The translations under genes were made by a program, and so were the position numbers. The notes beneath the pieces are model-generated. The model saw nothing but the letters and a program-made list of their open reading frames with translations, did not search any database and had not been told where the DNA came from. DNA of 64,000 nt, taken from Fasciola hepatica. Lineage: Eukaryota; Platyhelminthes; Trematoda; Plagiorchiida; Fasciolidae. The stretch lies in NCBI GenBank assembly GCA_948099385.1, contig CANUEZ040000002.1, positions 1,674,001 to 1,738,000 of the forward strand. Reading direction: 5' to 3'. This document shows positions 10,893-20,358 of the stretch, piece after piece (position 1 is the stretch's first letter; each line of letters begins with the position of its first letter).

Positions 10893-11513
10893 CTAACACG
10901 AGGATAGGGCTATCTCAAGAATCAATCCAACTACAAAACTGAAGAGGAAAGGTGGAAGAGGGCAACCCTGAAGAATACCACTTTCCGTGATGAACTCGGG
11001 TGAAAGATAGCCGTAAACACGAACTAGGCTTCGGCTGTTCGCATACAAACACTGGAAAAGAGAAATAAACTTCTCTGGCACATCATTCAATAAGAGGCAG
11101 CGCCAGAGAACTGTGCGGTCGACTAAGTCGAACGCCGCTTTCAGATCAAGAAAGAGACAGATTGTGAGCCTACGGAAGATGTGTCTGTGTTCTAGTTTTT
11201 GCCGAAGAGTAAAGATGTGGTCGATAGAACCCCGAACGGGTCCCAAACCCGCTTGATTCTCACGCGTTCGCATTTCGCGGGGACTGGATAATCGGTGGAG
11301 AATAAGACCGGTGAGCAGTTTAGACACGATACTTACCAAGCTAATTCCTCCGTGGTTTTCACAAGAGGACCTGTCACCTTTCTTGTAAAGCGGCACAACC
11401 ACCGACTTACACCATTCCCTTGGAATCTGCTCACTATCCCAATTAATGCGGAGGAGTTTTGTTAATTCCGAAACCAAAACTTCACCTCCATTCTTGGAAA
11501 AAGATGGAGACAA
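10893..11513 (-). pseudogene. RTE copy B reverse transcriptase, fingers and palm
   Basis: A 206-codon frame. It contains LRINWDSEQIPREWCKSVVVPLYKKG (RT motif 1), GGISLVSIVSKLLTGLILHRL (motif 2), NQAGLGPVRGSIDHIFTLRQ (motif 2a), FLDLKAAFDLVDR (motif A, Asp intact) and GILQGCPLPPFLFSFVVG (motif B). Motif C lies in the next frame at 10527-10850 (YADDI, intact), so one frameshift near 10870 separates two otherwise recognisable RT halves. Confidence 0.8.
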
Positions 11514-12458
11514 CCCATCTGGTTCGGCTGCTTTATACCTTTTCGAGTAACCGATCTCTCACATAATCTCCATCTCTGATGGAGGACTGATATCTACCTG
11601 CATTGTTTCTCTGGCAGGTATATTTGAAAGGTTCACCGTTGAAGTGGGCCAACTGAATTGTTTCTTAAGTGTTCCGCCCAACGATCCAGACGACGTCCAT
11701 GAGGGTGAATTTGTTGGTCATCGGATTCCGTAATTAATTCATTTATACCAGGCTTCCGTGGGCCGGTACCTCTAATCAAACGGAAAAGATTGCGAGCATT
11801 GCCCATGGACGCAGCCTCTTTCATTTACTTACATTTCGCTATCCACCACTGCTCATGCCTATTTCTCAGGCTCCTAGTCAGTTGGCATCTCAGGGATTTA
11901 CACTATTGAATGTGGCAGCCAGAGGGACGGATCTGCGAGCATCTAACAGAGCAACTGATGTCCAAGATATCCATTGTTTGTGAGACCGACTTGAACCAGC
12001 CTGGATGGCATTCAAAGCGGCATACAAGGGTTTTCTGATCTGTCGCCAGCGTTTATTTGCGTCCTGAACATCTGGCTGCATCGATAACTGCGTAGACCGC
12101 TTTATCTGGAAATTGTATCGCTGGTTATCGTCAGAAAGCAGCTGCGCGGGATGCGTGGCATTTACTTTGGTGCGACTATGGACGAGGCGTAAATACAAGC
12201 GAGCACGTACCAAGGCGTGATCTGAGTCCACAGGCGTAGACTAAATGGATGACAATCTTCAATTGATCCACGCCAGAAGTGATCAATCATAACATGGTCA
12301 ATCTGAGTCCAAAGAGGACGCAATGTGAGTCGATGCCGCTTCTTGTGGCAGAACTTCTTACTTGCCAGAAACAATCTGTGGTCAGAACACAGCTGAATGA
12401 GACGATTGCCGTTATCGGTACGATCGGCTAACACAGCAAATGGACCTCAAATGTGCCT

Positions 12459-13280
12459 TTAGGAATCTCCCAAACGGCCAACTTGGGCGTTGAAATCCCC
12501 AGCTATGACCACCACGTCCGTTGAACGTGCGCTTCGAAGTAGCTCAGACAAATCCTGATAGAATTTGTCCTTGGCCTCAGAGGAGCTGCAGTCAGTCGGT
12601 GCATACACAGAAACGACGAACAAACATCGGTGCTTCAGTTTGTTGCTGATACGAACAGAACCGTCCAACCGAACTGCACACAAACGACTGCTGACTGGAA
12701 TCCAGTCCAGCAGTGCACGCTCAGCTTTCATGTTCAAAACAATGCCAACGCCAGACTGACCACGAGCCCCAGACACCGAATCACCCGACACGCAAAGAGT
12801 GAAGTGAGAGATTGAGGTTTTATCCGGCGTACGAAGAGCTATCACAGAAGTGCGGTCTTGTATGCCTGTTTCGGAGACACAGTATACATCTATTTTAAAA
12901 GTGTGAAGTGTTTTAGCTAGAGCAGCCTGTTGTCCTATCTGACGTAATGTGCGGACGGTAAAGGCAGCCAAATGAAGTGAACACTTAGGCCTAAGAAGTG
13001 CATCTGAAATACTGCTTTCATCACAACCGCACTTACCCGTGGCGTTTTGCATCGACCTTAGTTTAAAAGAGGGAAGATTTGTAAGGCCCTTTACAGACAA
13101 GATACTAGAAATTTGGGTGAATCGTACTTTGCGGCTGCCCACAACGAAGAAGGGGTTTTTCTTTGGGAACCCTAACCGCAGCCTTTGACTCAAAAGTCTC
13201 ACCAAAAAGGCAGTGGGGTGTAAACCCAGCACGGGAACGTGACCGAAGCACCCGTGAAGGAACTTCTTCTGGTCTGTCAC
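12459..13280 (-). pseudogene. RTE copy B AP-endonuclease domain
   Basis: A 273-codon open frame. Residues ~95-273 form an apurinic-like endonuclease: LAAFTVRTLRQIG start, FKIDVYCVSETGIQD (the metal-binding Glu of strand 2), GQSGVGIVLN, VVSVYAPTDCSSSEAKDKFY, then VVVIAGDFNAQVGRLG with the catalytic GDFN. In RTE elements this domain nicks the target to prime reverse transcription. The frame ends just after GDFNAQVG; the remainder (FL.SKKF, QIDHVMID) continues in another frame at 12162-12434. Confidence 0.8.
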
Positions 13281-13767
13281 GTGAGACCTGATTACTGTGT
13301 GCGTTTTGTCTTGTCTTCGCTGGTGCTTTCTTATCGATCCGCTTTTCGGATTCAGTCCTTAGCCCTATGCACCCAATGCAGGAAGCGGAACGTGGACGGG
13401 GCAGTATCCCTTGGGCTGGGGGCTGTTCAGCTTAGGCGGGCGATAGCTGCCCAATGAAGTGCGATGCCTTCTCCCACCGTCGAGAGAAAACCCAGGTACT
13501 CCACTCCTACGTCCATCTAGTGGAGGTTTTCAGATCGGTAAACTGTTTCTCTCCGTTTTTATTCGCTGCAGTATCCTCTCCAGGGGAATAGTGGTTAGAA
13601 CCAGAAATTGCCGGTTAACTGGTTCTGAGACTGGACTTCGTCTGGCCTCTACCCATTGACCTGTAAGGCATGATTGTATCTCCGGCTTAAGGAAGCCGTC
13701 CTGTATAGCTCTTTGGGTCATGAAGGCACGCGAGCCATCACACCACGCCAAGGTGCAATCTCGTCGT

Positions 13768-14254
13768 GATGGGTTCTTTAGATAGCCCTATCCTCGTGTG
13801 ATAATAGCGGCATTGATCTTTGTTGAGATAGTAAACCGTCTGAATAAGGATGCGATGACGTCACTGTTCCTCTGAATGAAGATTCAGGCTGCAAACGTTT
13901 TCAGATAGCCTCAGCAACGATACGGTAATGCTTGCGATGTGCTTTTGAAGACTGGGCTGGCTCTAAACCAAACTTCGTCTTGGCAAGGGAAGCCCTAAGT
14001 GAAGAGGACACTTTTCTTTACCTAGACAATTACATCTCACCAGGTGTTCAGATATCGGATAAAGTATCTTCGCATAATGTAGAAGGCGCGTTCGGCTTTT
14101 GCCAACCTGTCATCTGTGGCCCCGGCGTGAAATCCGGTTGCCCGCAACGATCGTCCGTCCACTGTAGCAGTTAGGTCCGAAACATGGCTATTAGGGATTG
14201 AAAATAGGTAAAGACTGTTGGTGTTTGAGCACCGATGTCTTCGTAGTATTGCTC

Positions 14255-14260
<6 letters not shown>
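13768..14260 (+). pseudogene. RTE RT-thumb fragment ending in (AT)n
   Basis: Bases 13768-13830 are the reverse complement of 10858-10920, and the frame 13932-14174 shows TFLYLDNYISPGVQISDKVSS, matching the RTE thumb. The copy is head to head with RTE copy B and breaks off inside a 'VFEHRCLRSIAR' block where the (AT)n run starts, so the simple repeat replaces the rest of the element. Confidence 0.65.

Positions 14261-14313
<53 letters not shown>
14257..14313. repeat. AT-dinucleotide microsatellite
   Basis: An uninterrupted AT run of about 57 bases directly abutting a truncated RTE fragment on its left. Confidence 0.95.
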
Positions 14314-14317
<4 letters not shown>

Positions 14318-15095
14318 CACCTGACTTCAGACTGAGCCAAACAAATTATAATGCAATTGGGGAGGAAAGGGTAGATAGTTCTAGTCCATGATTTATTTGT
14401 AGGCGCGATACTGCCAGGCTGCCCAAGCCAAGGCAGTTGGTTTTCCTAGACATCCACAACCGGAGCCTTTAGCTATCCAAAGTTTTACCCGCAAGGCAGC
14501 GGGACGAAATGTGGGGTCCGTAACCCACTGGGGGCCGGTGACTGAATGCTCAGTTCATACGCCCTTCGGATTAGGCCAAGCATACTGTGTGCCCACTGCA
14601 CCTCTCCGCCACAGATGCCGGTGAGCATTTCGTCTTAAGCCTCATACGCCATCCATGGCTGGTTTGGAATAAGAGTTTGGCCATCTCCCCTAGACTAACT
14701 ATTAGTCAGTCAACCCGGGGGAGGGCGCCGGGCATTTGCTTTCGTCCTCTCACTTTAGTAGGAACACCTCTGCCGCGAGAGGGCAGCGAGTAGGACTTCC
14801 TCAGCAGAGGCTGTGTTAGATGCACGGACACTTGGGACAAATTCGAGAGGCGTTCAGGACGAGTAGCCATCTCGGAGCCTGAGACACTGACGCCCGACTA
14901 CACTGAAGCATTTGGAAACACCGTATTAGCGATGCTGAGGCTGGGCGTTGCGGTAAACTGAGTACTTTCGTTTCATCCCGGGTGTTTTATTCACATGTTT
15001 GCTAATAGTTCTCTAATTCCACGTCAGCTGCATGATATGATTCCAAACTGATTAAAGCCTGAGAACGGCCATTCCGACTTAACCATTATTCTCGC
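14314..15095. other. Non-coding stretch with one dispersed repeat
   Basis: It holds the second copy of the repeat seen at 90-230 (14530-14670) and no reading frame I can support. GC-rich blocks near 14700-14780 show no recognisable structure. Confidence 0.4.
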
Positions 15096-15099
15096 TTGT

Positions 15100-15370
15100 G
15101 GGTGTTTGTGTGTAGTCGTTCATCACAGGCATATGGTGTTATCTATAACTCTAAACGAATTAGGGTGTTTCCGACTTGTTTCGCAAGCCCCCCAATAGAC
15201 TTCTTTGGCGTACGCTGTTATCCGAGGCGTGGACTGGGCCAAGTAGGACGTCTTAGACTTCCCAGCTGGGGTTCTCGAGATGCGGCTCTCCAACGGCTGG
15301 AGATATTAAGTGGCATCGTTGGGTGTCGCGCCCAGTGGCGCACTTGTATTCGAGCTTTCTTTGCCCTCGT
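15100..15370 (+). pseudogene. RTE LINE extreme C-terminal fragment
   Basis: The translation near 15230-15350 (LPSWGSRDAALQRLEILSG...CRAQWRTCI) matches the RTE end seen at 697-906 (WGPKDPSTSWLETLKNMA...REQWRLCC). Only the last ~50 residues of the element survive. Confidence 0.5.
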
Positions 15371-15382
15371 GATTTTGTTTTA

Positions 15383-16024
15383 TCACTTGATGCGTCTATT
15401 CATTCTGCTGTCAACTCGGCGATGCTGCAAGGTAGACACCAAAATCGGAGCACAAAGTGTGAGGTTAGTAGTTGAGTAAACGAAAACTGACGGTGAGGAC
15501 AAGTTACGCACACTAGCAGACTCCTTCAGTGTACGTATTTTTTTAGAGACAGCGGTTGTATGACAGATCAAAGTGGTTAGTCCATGATACAGTGAAAGGT
15601 GTGAAAAATAGTGGGCTTGGCCGACTTGGACGCGTTGTTCTTCCGAATCGGAGACTCCAACATCATAATGCTCTATGGTTGTAAACATCAGGCGATAAAC
15701 AGCAATCCGCAGCCGTCCGGCTGGTTGCCACACCTGATAAACTGGGACCTTGTGTGAAACCCTTCCATACACTTCAAGGTCAAGTTGCCGGTTATTCCTA
15801 TTAGTGCAGTGAACCTTTGAAGCTATGGGGTATTCACATTCTCCTGCACCCGTACGCACGTTGTGAGAAGGCTCACTGCTACGGTCAGTGGCGTGATGAC
15901 GCTCAAACTCTTGACCACATGATTCATTTACAGATACAATTGTTGGCCCAAACTTGAGAAGGGAAGAGCAGGGACGATGATTGGAAAGACCGGAATAAAT
16001 CTTCAGAGGCACGAAAAATTGCAA
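15383..16024 (-). other. Long open frame without recognised homology
   Basis: The frame is open for 213 codons but shows no domain, signal peptide or membrane segment I recognise. Part of it (15700-15850) overlaps a DNA repeat also present at 8471-8640, where this frame is not kept. That argues for element-derived or chance openness rather than a host gene. Confidence 0.25.
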
Positions 16025-16680
16025 TAGGAAGGGCAGGCAGTAATCTTTAACCTTTGGGTTTAAAAGACCTTAAAATCATCTGACTAGATGCAACGGTACA
16101 CGGCGTACTTGCATCCGAGCTACTCGTATTTATAGTTCCTACTTACTTTTATCTTTACTTTTTGTTCCTAACACTCTCGTTCGCTTTGCTTTCGACTAGG
16201 CGCTGCGAGGAAGAAACCAAATACAGACCATGAAACTGAGAGGTAAACGGCTGAAAGCACTGGTTTGGTTGAAGATACTACAAAATACGATTACCAATCA
16301 TGAACCGTAAGGACTTTGCCACGTGTCAGTCTAGACCGCTAGACAGTGTGTCCGCACCGCAGTCGGGCCGCATTGACCAAAATGATATTCGTTCTCTTCA
16401 CCTCACTTGATCTATGCACCGTTTACACGAAAACACATTTTTCTTCGTATTAATATAGAACAACGCAGCGTCCAATAAAGTGTCCTTCGCTGCCCCACCC
16501 TGTACGATGATGATCGTAGTGAAAGAGAGCGAAACAACAGCCCCAATCACAGTCAAACTTTTTATATCTGCCAATGAGCTCTCAAACGACAATGCACTTT
16601 GCATTGTTGATAAGACCTAGTCGAAGTTGACAAGTTTATGAGATTGGCCGTTTCTGAGAGCGAACTTTCTGCATCCCTAA
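16025..16680. other. Unassigned stretch, probably intronic or intergenic
   Basis: No supported gene, RNA or repeat. It lies downstream of the second Cdc42 coding exon in that gene's orientation, so it may be intron sequence. I looked for the expected Cdc42 continuation beginning with Trp (WVPEI block) on the minus strand and did not find it. Confidence 0.35.
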
Positions 16681-19270
16681 TGCAGGGCCTCTTCACTATG
16701 TGAACAGAACTTCAGAGTACCTAGAATTACCAGCAGTAATCCCAGGGTTCCCACGCACTCCCCCTAACGCCTCGAAAAGTGTGAACTGAAAACCAAACAG
16801 CAGGAAATGTAACACGTTCAAACTTTCATACATCTCATGGTTTTGGTCGATAGACAGCGAAATCGCATTAACTGGATCAACGACGCTAAGTAGTAAAGAA
16901 ACATTAGTGGGTGTATTATACTGACCGCCACACCGCTAACAAGAAGAATCGGCAGCACTCATTGAACAGGTAAAGGAGCAAAAGAATATCCATTAATTCA
17001 CCCGCCTATTGATAATGAGGGATTTCAACGCCCCCTCAATAGACTGGCTCAGTTATCACTCCACAGACCCAATGTTTGGTGGCCAGCGACTAGATACAAT
17101 CTCTTGAATGTCCTGGACGCAACATATCCCGAGTCCAACTAGGTTCCGCCATGGGGAAACATTTATAACTCTTGCTAGTCATCACAAACGAGCCGCATCA
17201 GGTGGACGCATTGTCACTCCTGCCCATAAGATAACAGTGATCACGAAGTCTTCAGCTTTGACTCTCATCCAGTGTTCATCGCCCAGTTCGTCACTCAGGA
17301 CAGTGAGATATTTTAAAGAGACCAAATCCTTCCAGCCTAGGGAGTATCTTACACCGCAACTTGGACCTATTCCCTGCGGTGCCGACGTAAATAAACGTAC
17401 CCAACTAATTGAACAACGAAGACACTAGTTTTGTACCTAGGGTAAAGACACGAAAAAACACTAGACGTATACTACCACGCCCCATCTTTCGCCTGCTAGA
17501 GCAGCGTGCACGTCTGTTTGCCACAATTAAGTGCACCCAGCCGACAGCAGATGCGGACAATTCAAACGGATTCGAAACGAATACAAGTCAAAAATCCGTG
17601 GGCACTTAAAAGAGGTGCAAATGGGTTTCCCCGCACGGGCCCGCTCCAACAAATTCATTCTATTTAAGCACATTCACCACATAGGAAAGACCAAACCCTC
17701 TGCGCTAGCCCATCTTGATGACGGCACCTCGGCTACTTCGTCCGAGCAAGTGACTGAGATTTTTGCGGGTCACTTTCGCTCTATTTTCGACCATTCACCA
17801 ATGTTAACCTTTCCTACTCTTCCTCTAAAAAATGTAGAACGAAACCTGGACAGCATCCACTACTTGGTCCCGGACGCTGAACTACAGTTCAAATATGTCA
17901 GTCCGTATAGCTCAGTAGGCCCGGACGACATACAGCCCAGGATACTAGAAGAATGCGCGAATATTCTAGCTCCCGCATACTCCATCCAAGTCCAACGTTG
18001 TTTAGACTGCGGCACGTTCCCAAGCTCAAGTAGGAAAGCCATAATCACGCCTATTCTTGGAGAGGATAACCGGCACTTCCCATCTAGCTACAGGCTGATA
18101 AGTCTGGCTAATATCCCTAGCAAGCACTTTGAGCACATTATCAAGTGCTCGTTGTTACGCCATTTGCAGGCGATTAACTTAAGTCCCTCTTTCCAACACG
18201 GATTTGTCAAGCAGATCATGCTCTATCGTGGACCATTTGACCAGGGCAAAACCTCCCACGCCATCCTCATAGATTTTGCGGAAGCTTTCGACAGAGCACC
18301 ACACACTCCCCTGCTTCACAAGCTGGAAGTGCACGACATCACCAGTAAACTCATCTGCTTACTTAACAGCTTCCTGTCTGAGCGCATCTTCACTGTGCAT
18401 ACAGGAGCTTTGTGTACCCTTCTATCCCCAGTCACTACAGGAGTCCCTTGGGGCTTCGTACTGGGTCCCTTACTGTTCCTAGTTTGCATCAACGATCTCC
18501 CAGAAACTGTGAGGTCCAACATCGCCATGTACGCGAACGATGTGACCATATGGAACTCTCCAAGTACACAACAGCAATAAGTGATTGACGCAGAAAAGCG
18601 ACGGTCAATGGACTAAAGCCTACTCACAATTGACGATAAGTGAATAGGTATGTCTTTAGGTAGCTCTATGGATCAACCCTTTCGAACTAACGGAACATCG
18701 CCAATTCAAAGGGTAGACCAACATCAGGTACTAAATTTCTGGCTGACCAGCAATCTCACATTCTAGACTAGCAGGGCTACCTTCCTAATTTTGAACCTCA
18801 TGGGAGGAACATTCCCCTTATAATCAAGGAAAACTTTCGCATTATTTACGGCACCCACTTCTTCCTCATCTCAGAATACGGCAGCCAAATTGCACACACG
18901 AGTCTTGTACGTGACCGTAACTATCTCGGGCGCATTCAGAGGAAGGTTAAAAGGGCTGTGCGGAGACTGGCCAACATTTATTAACCTTTAGGAATAACTG
19001 CACTCAACCTATCCCCTGGATGTAGGCATATTAAAGATATTTTCTTAATTCTCCACCTTTTCTCTTCCGGACTATTCGATCGACCCTTCACGCGGCAAAC
19101 TGATATGTTCCTAGAGGACATTGAGAAACTATTTAAACATCGCCCACGGACATTTTTACAGCAACATTTTTTCGCGCCAAGGGTGATTTCTATTTGGAAT
19201 AAACTCCCGAAATAAATAGTGGACGCCCCCAACAAATGGAACTTTAAAGCAAAACCAAGACACACATGGT
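16680..19270 (+). mobile_element. Decayed CR1/Jockey-type LINE
   Basis: Plus-strand remnants in order are: an endonuclease with 'LVGVLY*PP' and 'MRDFNAPSIDW' (about 16890-17060), a basic linker (17409-17609), an RT domain (17531-18580), and a C-terminal region to about 19260 ('HIxFAPRVISIWNKLPK'). The protein most resembles the LINE at 24200-27990 on the other strand, so both belong to one subfamily. Stops and frameshifts break it throughout except in the RT. Confidence 0.75.
17531..18580 (+). pseudogene. CR1/Jockey-type reverse transcriptase with mutated catalytic motif
   Basis: A 349-codon open frame covers the RT fingers and palm: 'SVGPDDIQPRILEE' (motif 1), 'SYRLISLANIPSKHFEHII' (motif 2), 'QHGFVKQ', 'AILIDFAEAFDRAPH' (motif A, Asp intact) and 'TTGVPWGFVLGPLLFLVCINDLP' (motif B, with Trp-Gly for Gln-Gly). 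Motif C reads YANDV: the first catalytic Asp is Asn (codon AAC at 18536-18538). This would abolish metal binding. The frame has stayed open although the enzyme is dead. Confidence 0.8.
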
Positions 19271-19462
19271 ACTTTCACTTACTCCATCGCCAAACTCTCA
19301 ACCAGAATGTTGTTGTAACCAATACTAATATCGTTCGTACCGTTATCATTGCAGTTTGATTTTACGCGATCAGCCTCACCTAACACACTCTCCATAAAGA
19401 GTTTGGTAAGCCTGTGTGCAGCAATATTCCTCTCAGAATGGAATAAAACGTAAAATGTACAG

Positions 19463-19510
19463 GCTTGAGCCTCGAACCCGTGTACGACTTCAAGAACTTC
19501 AAGAACGATG
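19463..19510 (-). repeat. Short SINE-like repeat with a B-box-like core
   Basis: Read on the minus strand, it shares CTTGAAGT units followed by CACGGGTTCGAGGCT with 24035-24085 on the plus strand. GGTTCGAGGCY resembles a pol III B box. It lies in the intron after the second Cdc42 exon. No A box is obvious, so a tRNA-derived 3' half is only a suggestion. Confidence 0.35.
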
Positions 19511-19631
19511 GTCTAAAAGATGCTAACCGGTAACGAATAAGATATTGACAAAAACCACTGAAACAGAATTTACCAAAAACAATGAAGTCCCTTAAGCCAA
19601 AAAAAACAATAAAAACACCGTATTTACTTAC

Positions 19632-19814
19632 TTTTTCTTTTACATTTTCATAGGAAGAGGGGTTCACGACGGAGAAACAGACGAGGAAAACATCTGTCTG
19701 AGGATAGCTCAACGGGCGTAATCTGTCGTAATCTTCCTGACCAGCAGTGTCAAACAAACCGAGCGTATAGGGTTCTCCGGCCACCATCACAGTCACGGCA
19801 TAGTTATCGAAAAC
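19632..19814 (-). CDS. cdc42: Cdc42 GTPase, coding exon 2
   Basis: This exon encodes residues 36-96 of Cdc42 (61 codons): switch I continuation [11 protein letters not shown], then the G3 motif DTAGQE with the catalytic Gln (residue 61), switch [15 protein letters not shown], and [19 protein letters not shown]. It is bounded by an acceptor (CGCTTAG) and a donor (GTAAGT), both phase 0, so it joins exactly to the first exon. Cdc42 is a Rho-family switch that controls actin, polarity and vesicle traffic at membranes. The next exon should begin with Trp97 and is not seen in the window, so the gene is partial here. Confidence 0.95.
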
Positions 19815-20001
<187 letters not shown>

Positions 20002-20340
20002 TTAGCAAATTCCTCTAGGCGGGTAGATCAAACGGCGCGCGCAAGGCCAGTTCAGTTCAGCACAGTTCAGTTCAGTTCAGTTCAGTCTGCACAGGACAGG
20101 TAATGGCCACGGCCAATCGAGCGTCCAGAATTCCTTCGATGGTATGCACACCAGTTATGCACCCACCACTGCCGAGTGTATTTCGTTGAATGCCCGCTAA
20201 AAATGAGAGGGAAACGGAAAACCTCATCGCACATCAACTGCGAGAGACATTATGCATCGTGAGCGTTCACTGAGACAGTATGCAATGAGGGGAAAAGTCT
20301 GCTAAAACATACTTCAGAAGGACCACAGTGCTTCCCGTCA
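20002..20340 (-). promoter_or_regulatory. Cdc42 upstream region, confined by a CR1 insertion
   Basis: This stretch lies between the Cdc42 start and the CR1 3' end. It contains a (TTCAG)n pentamer tract (20046-20091), an inverted CCAAT-like ATTGG on the gene strand near 20115, and an acceptor-like TCATTTTTAG on the gene strand near 20200, which could end a 5' UTR intron. No TATA box is evident. Assignment as a promoter is by position only. Confidence 0.3.
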
Positions 20341-20358
20341 TCCATCTAGTTGATATTC

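Larger units (their letters stand above)
9900..13790 (-). mobile_element. RTE (SR2-like) LINE, near full length, copy B
   Basis: This is the most complete RTE copy. It has a leader (13790-13280), an AP-endonuclease (12459-13280), an endonuclease C-terminus and linker (11890-12434, 11633-11824), RT motifs 1-4 (10893-11513), RT motif C and thumb (10527-10850), a C-terminal domain (10149-10343) and a 3' tail to about 9900. Each junction is a stop or frameshift, so at least five lesions separate the pieces. It is the best template here for reading the other RTE fragments. Confidence 0.8.

Noticed and set aside
19380..19631. Extension of the Cdc42 exon 2 frame beyond the donor site
   Set aside because: The frame stays open into the intron, but family alignment and GTAAGT place the exon end at 19632.
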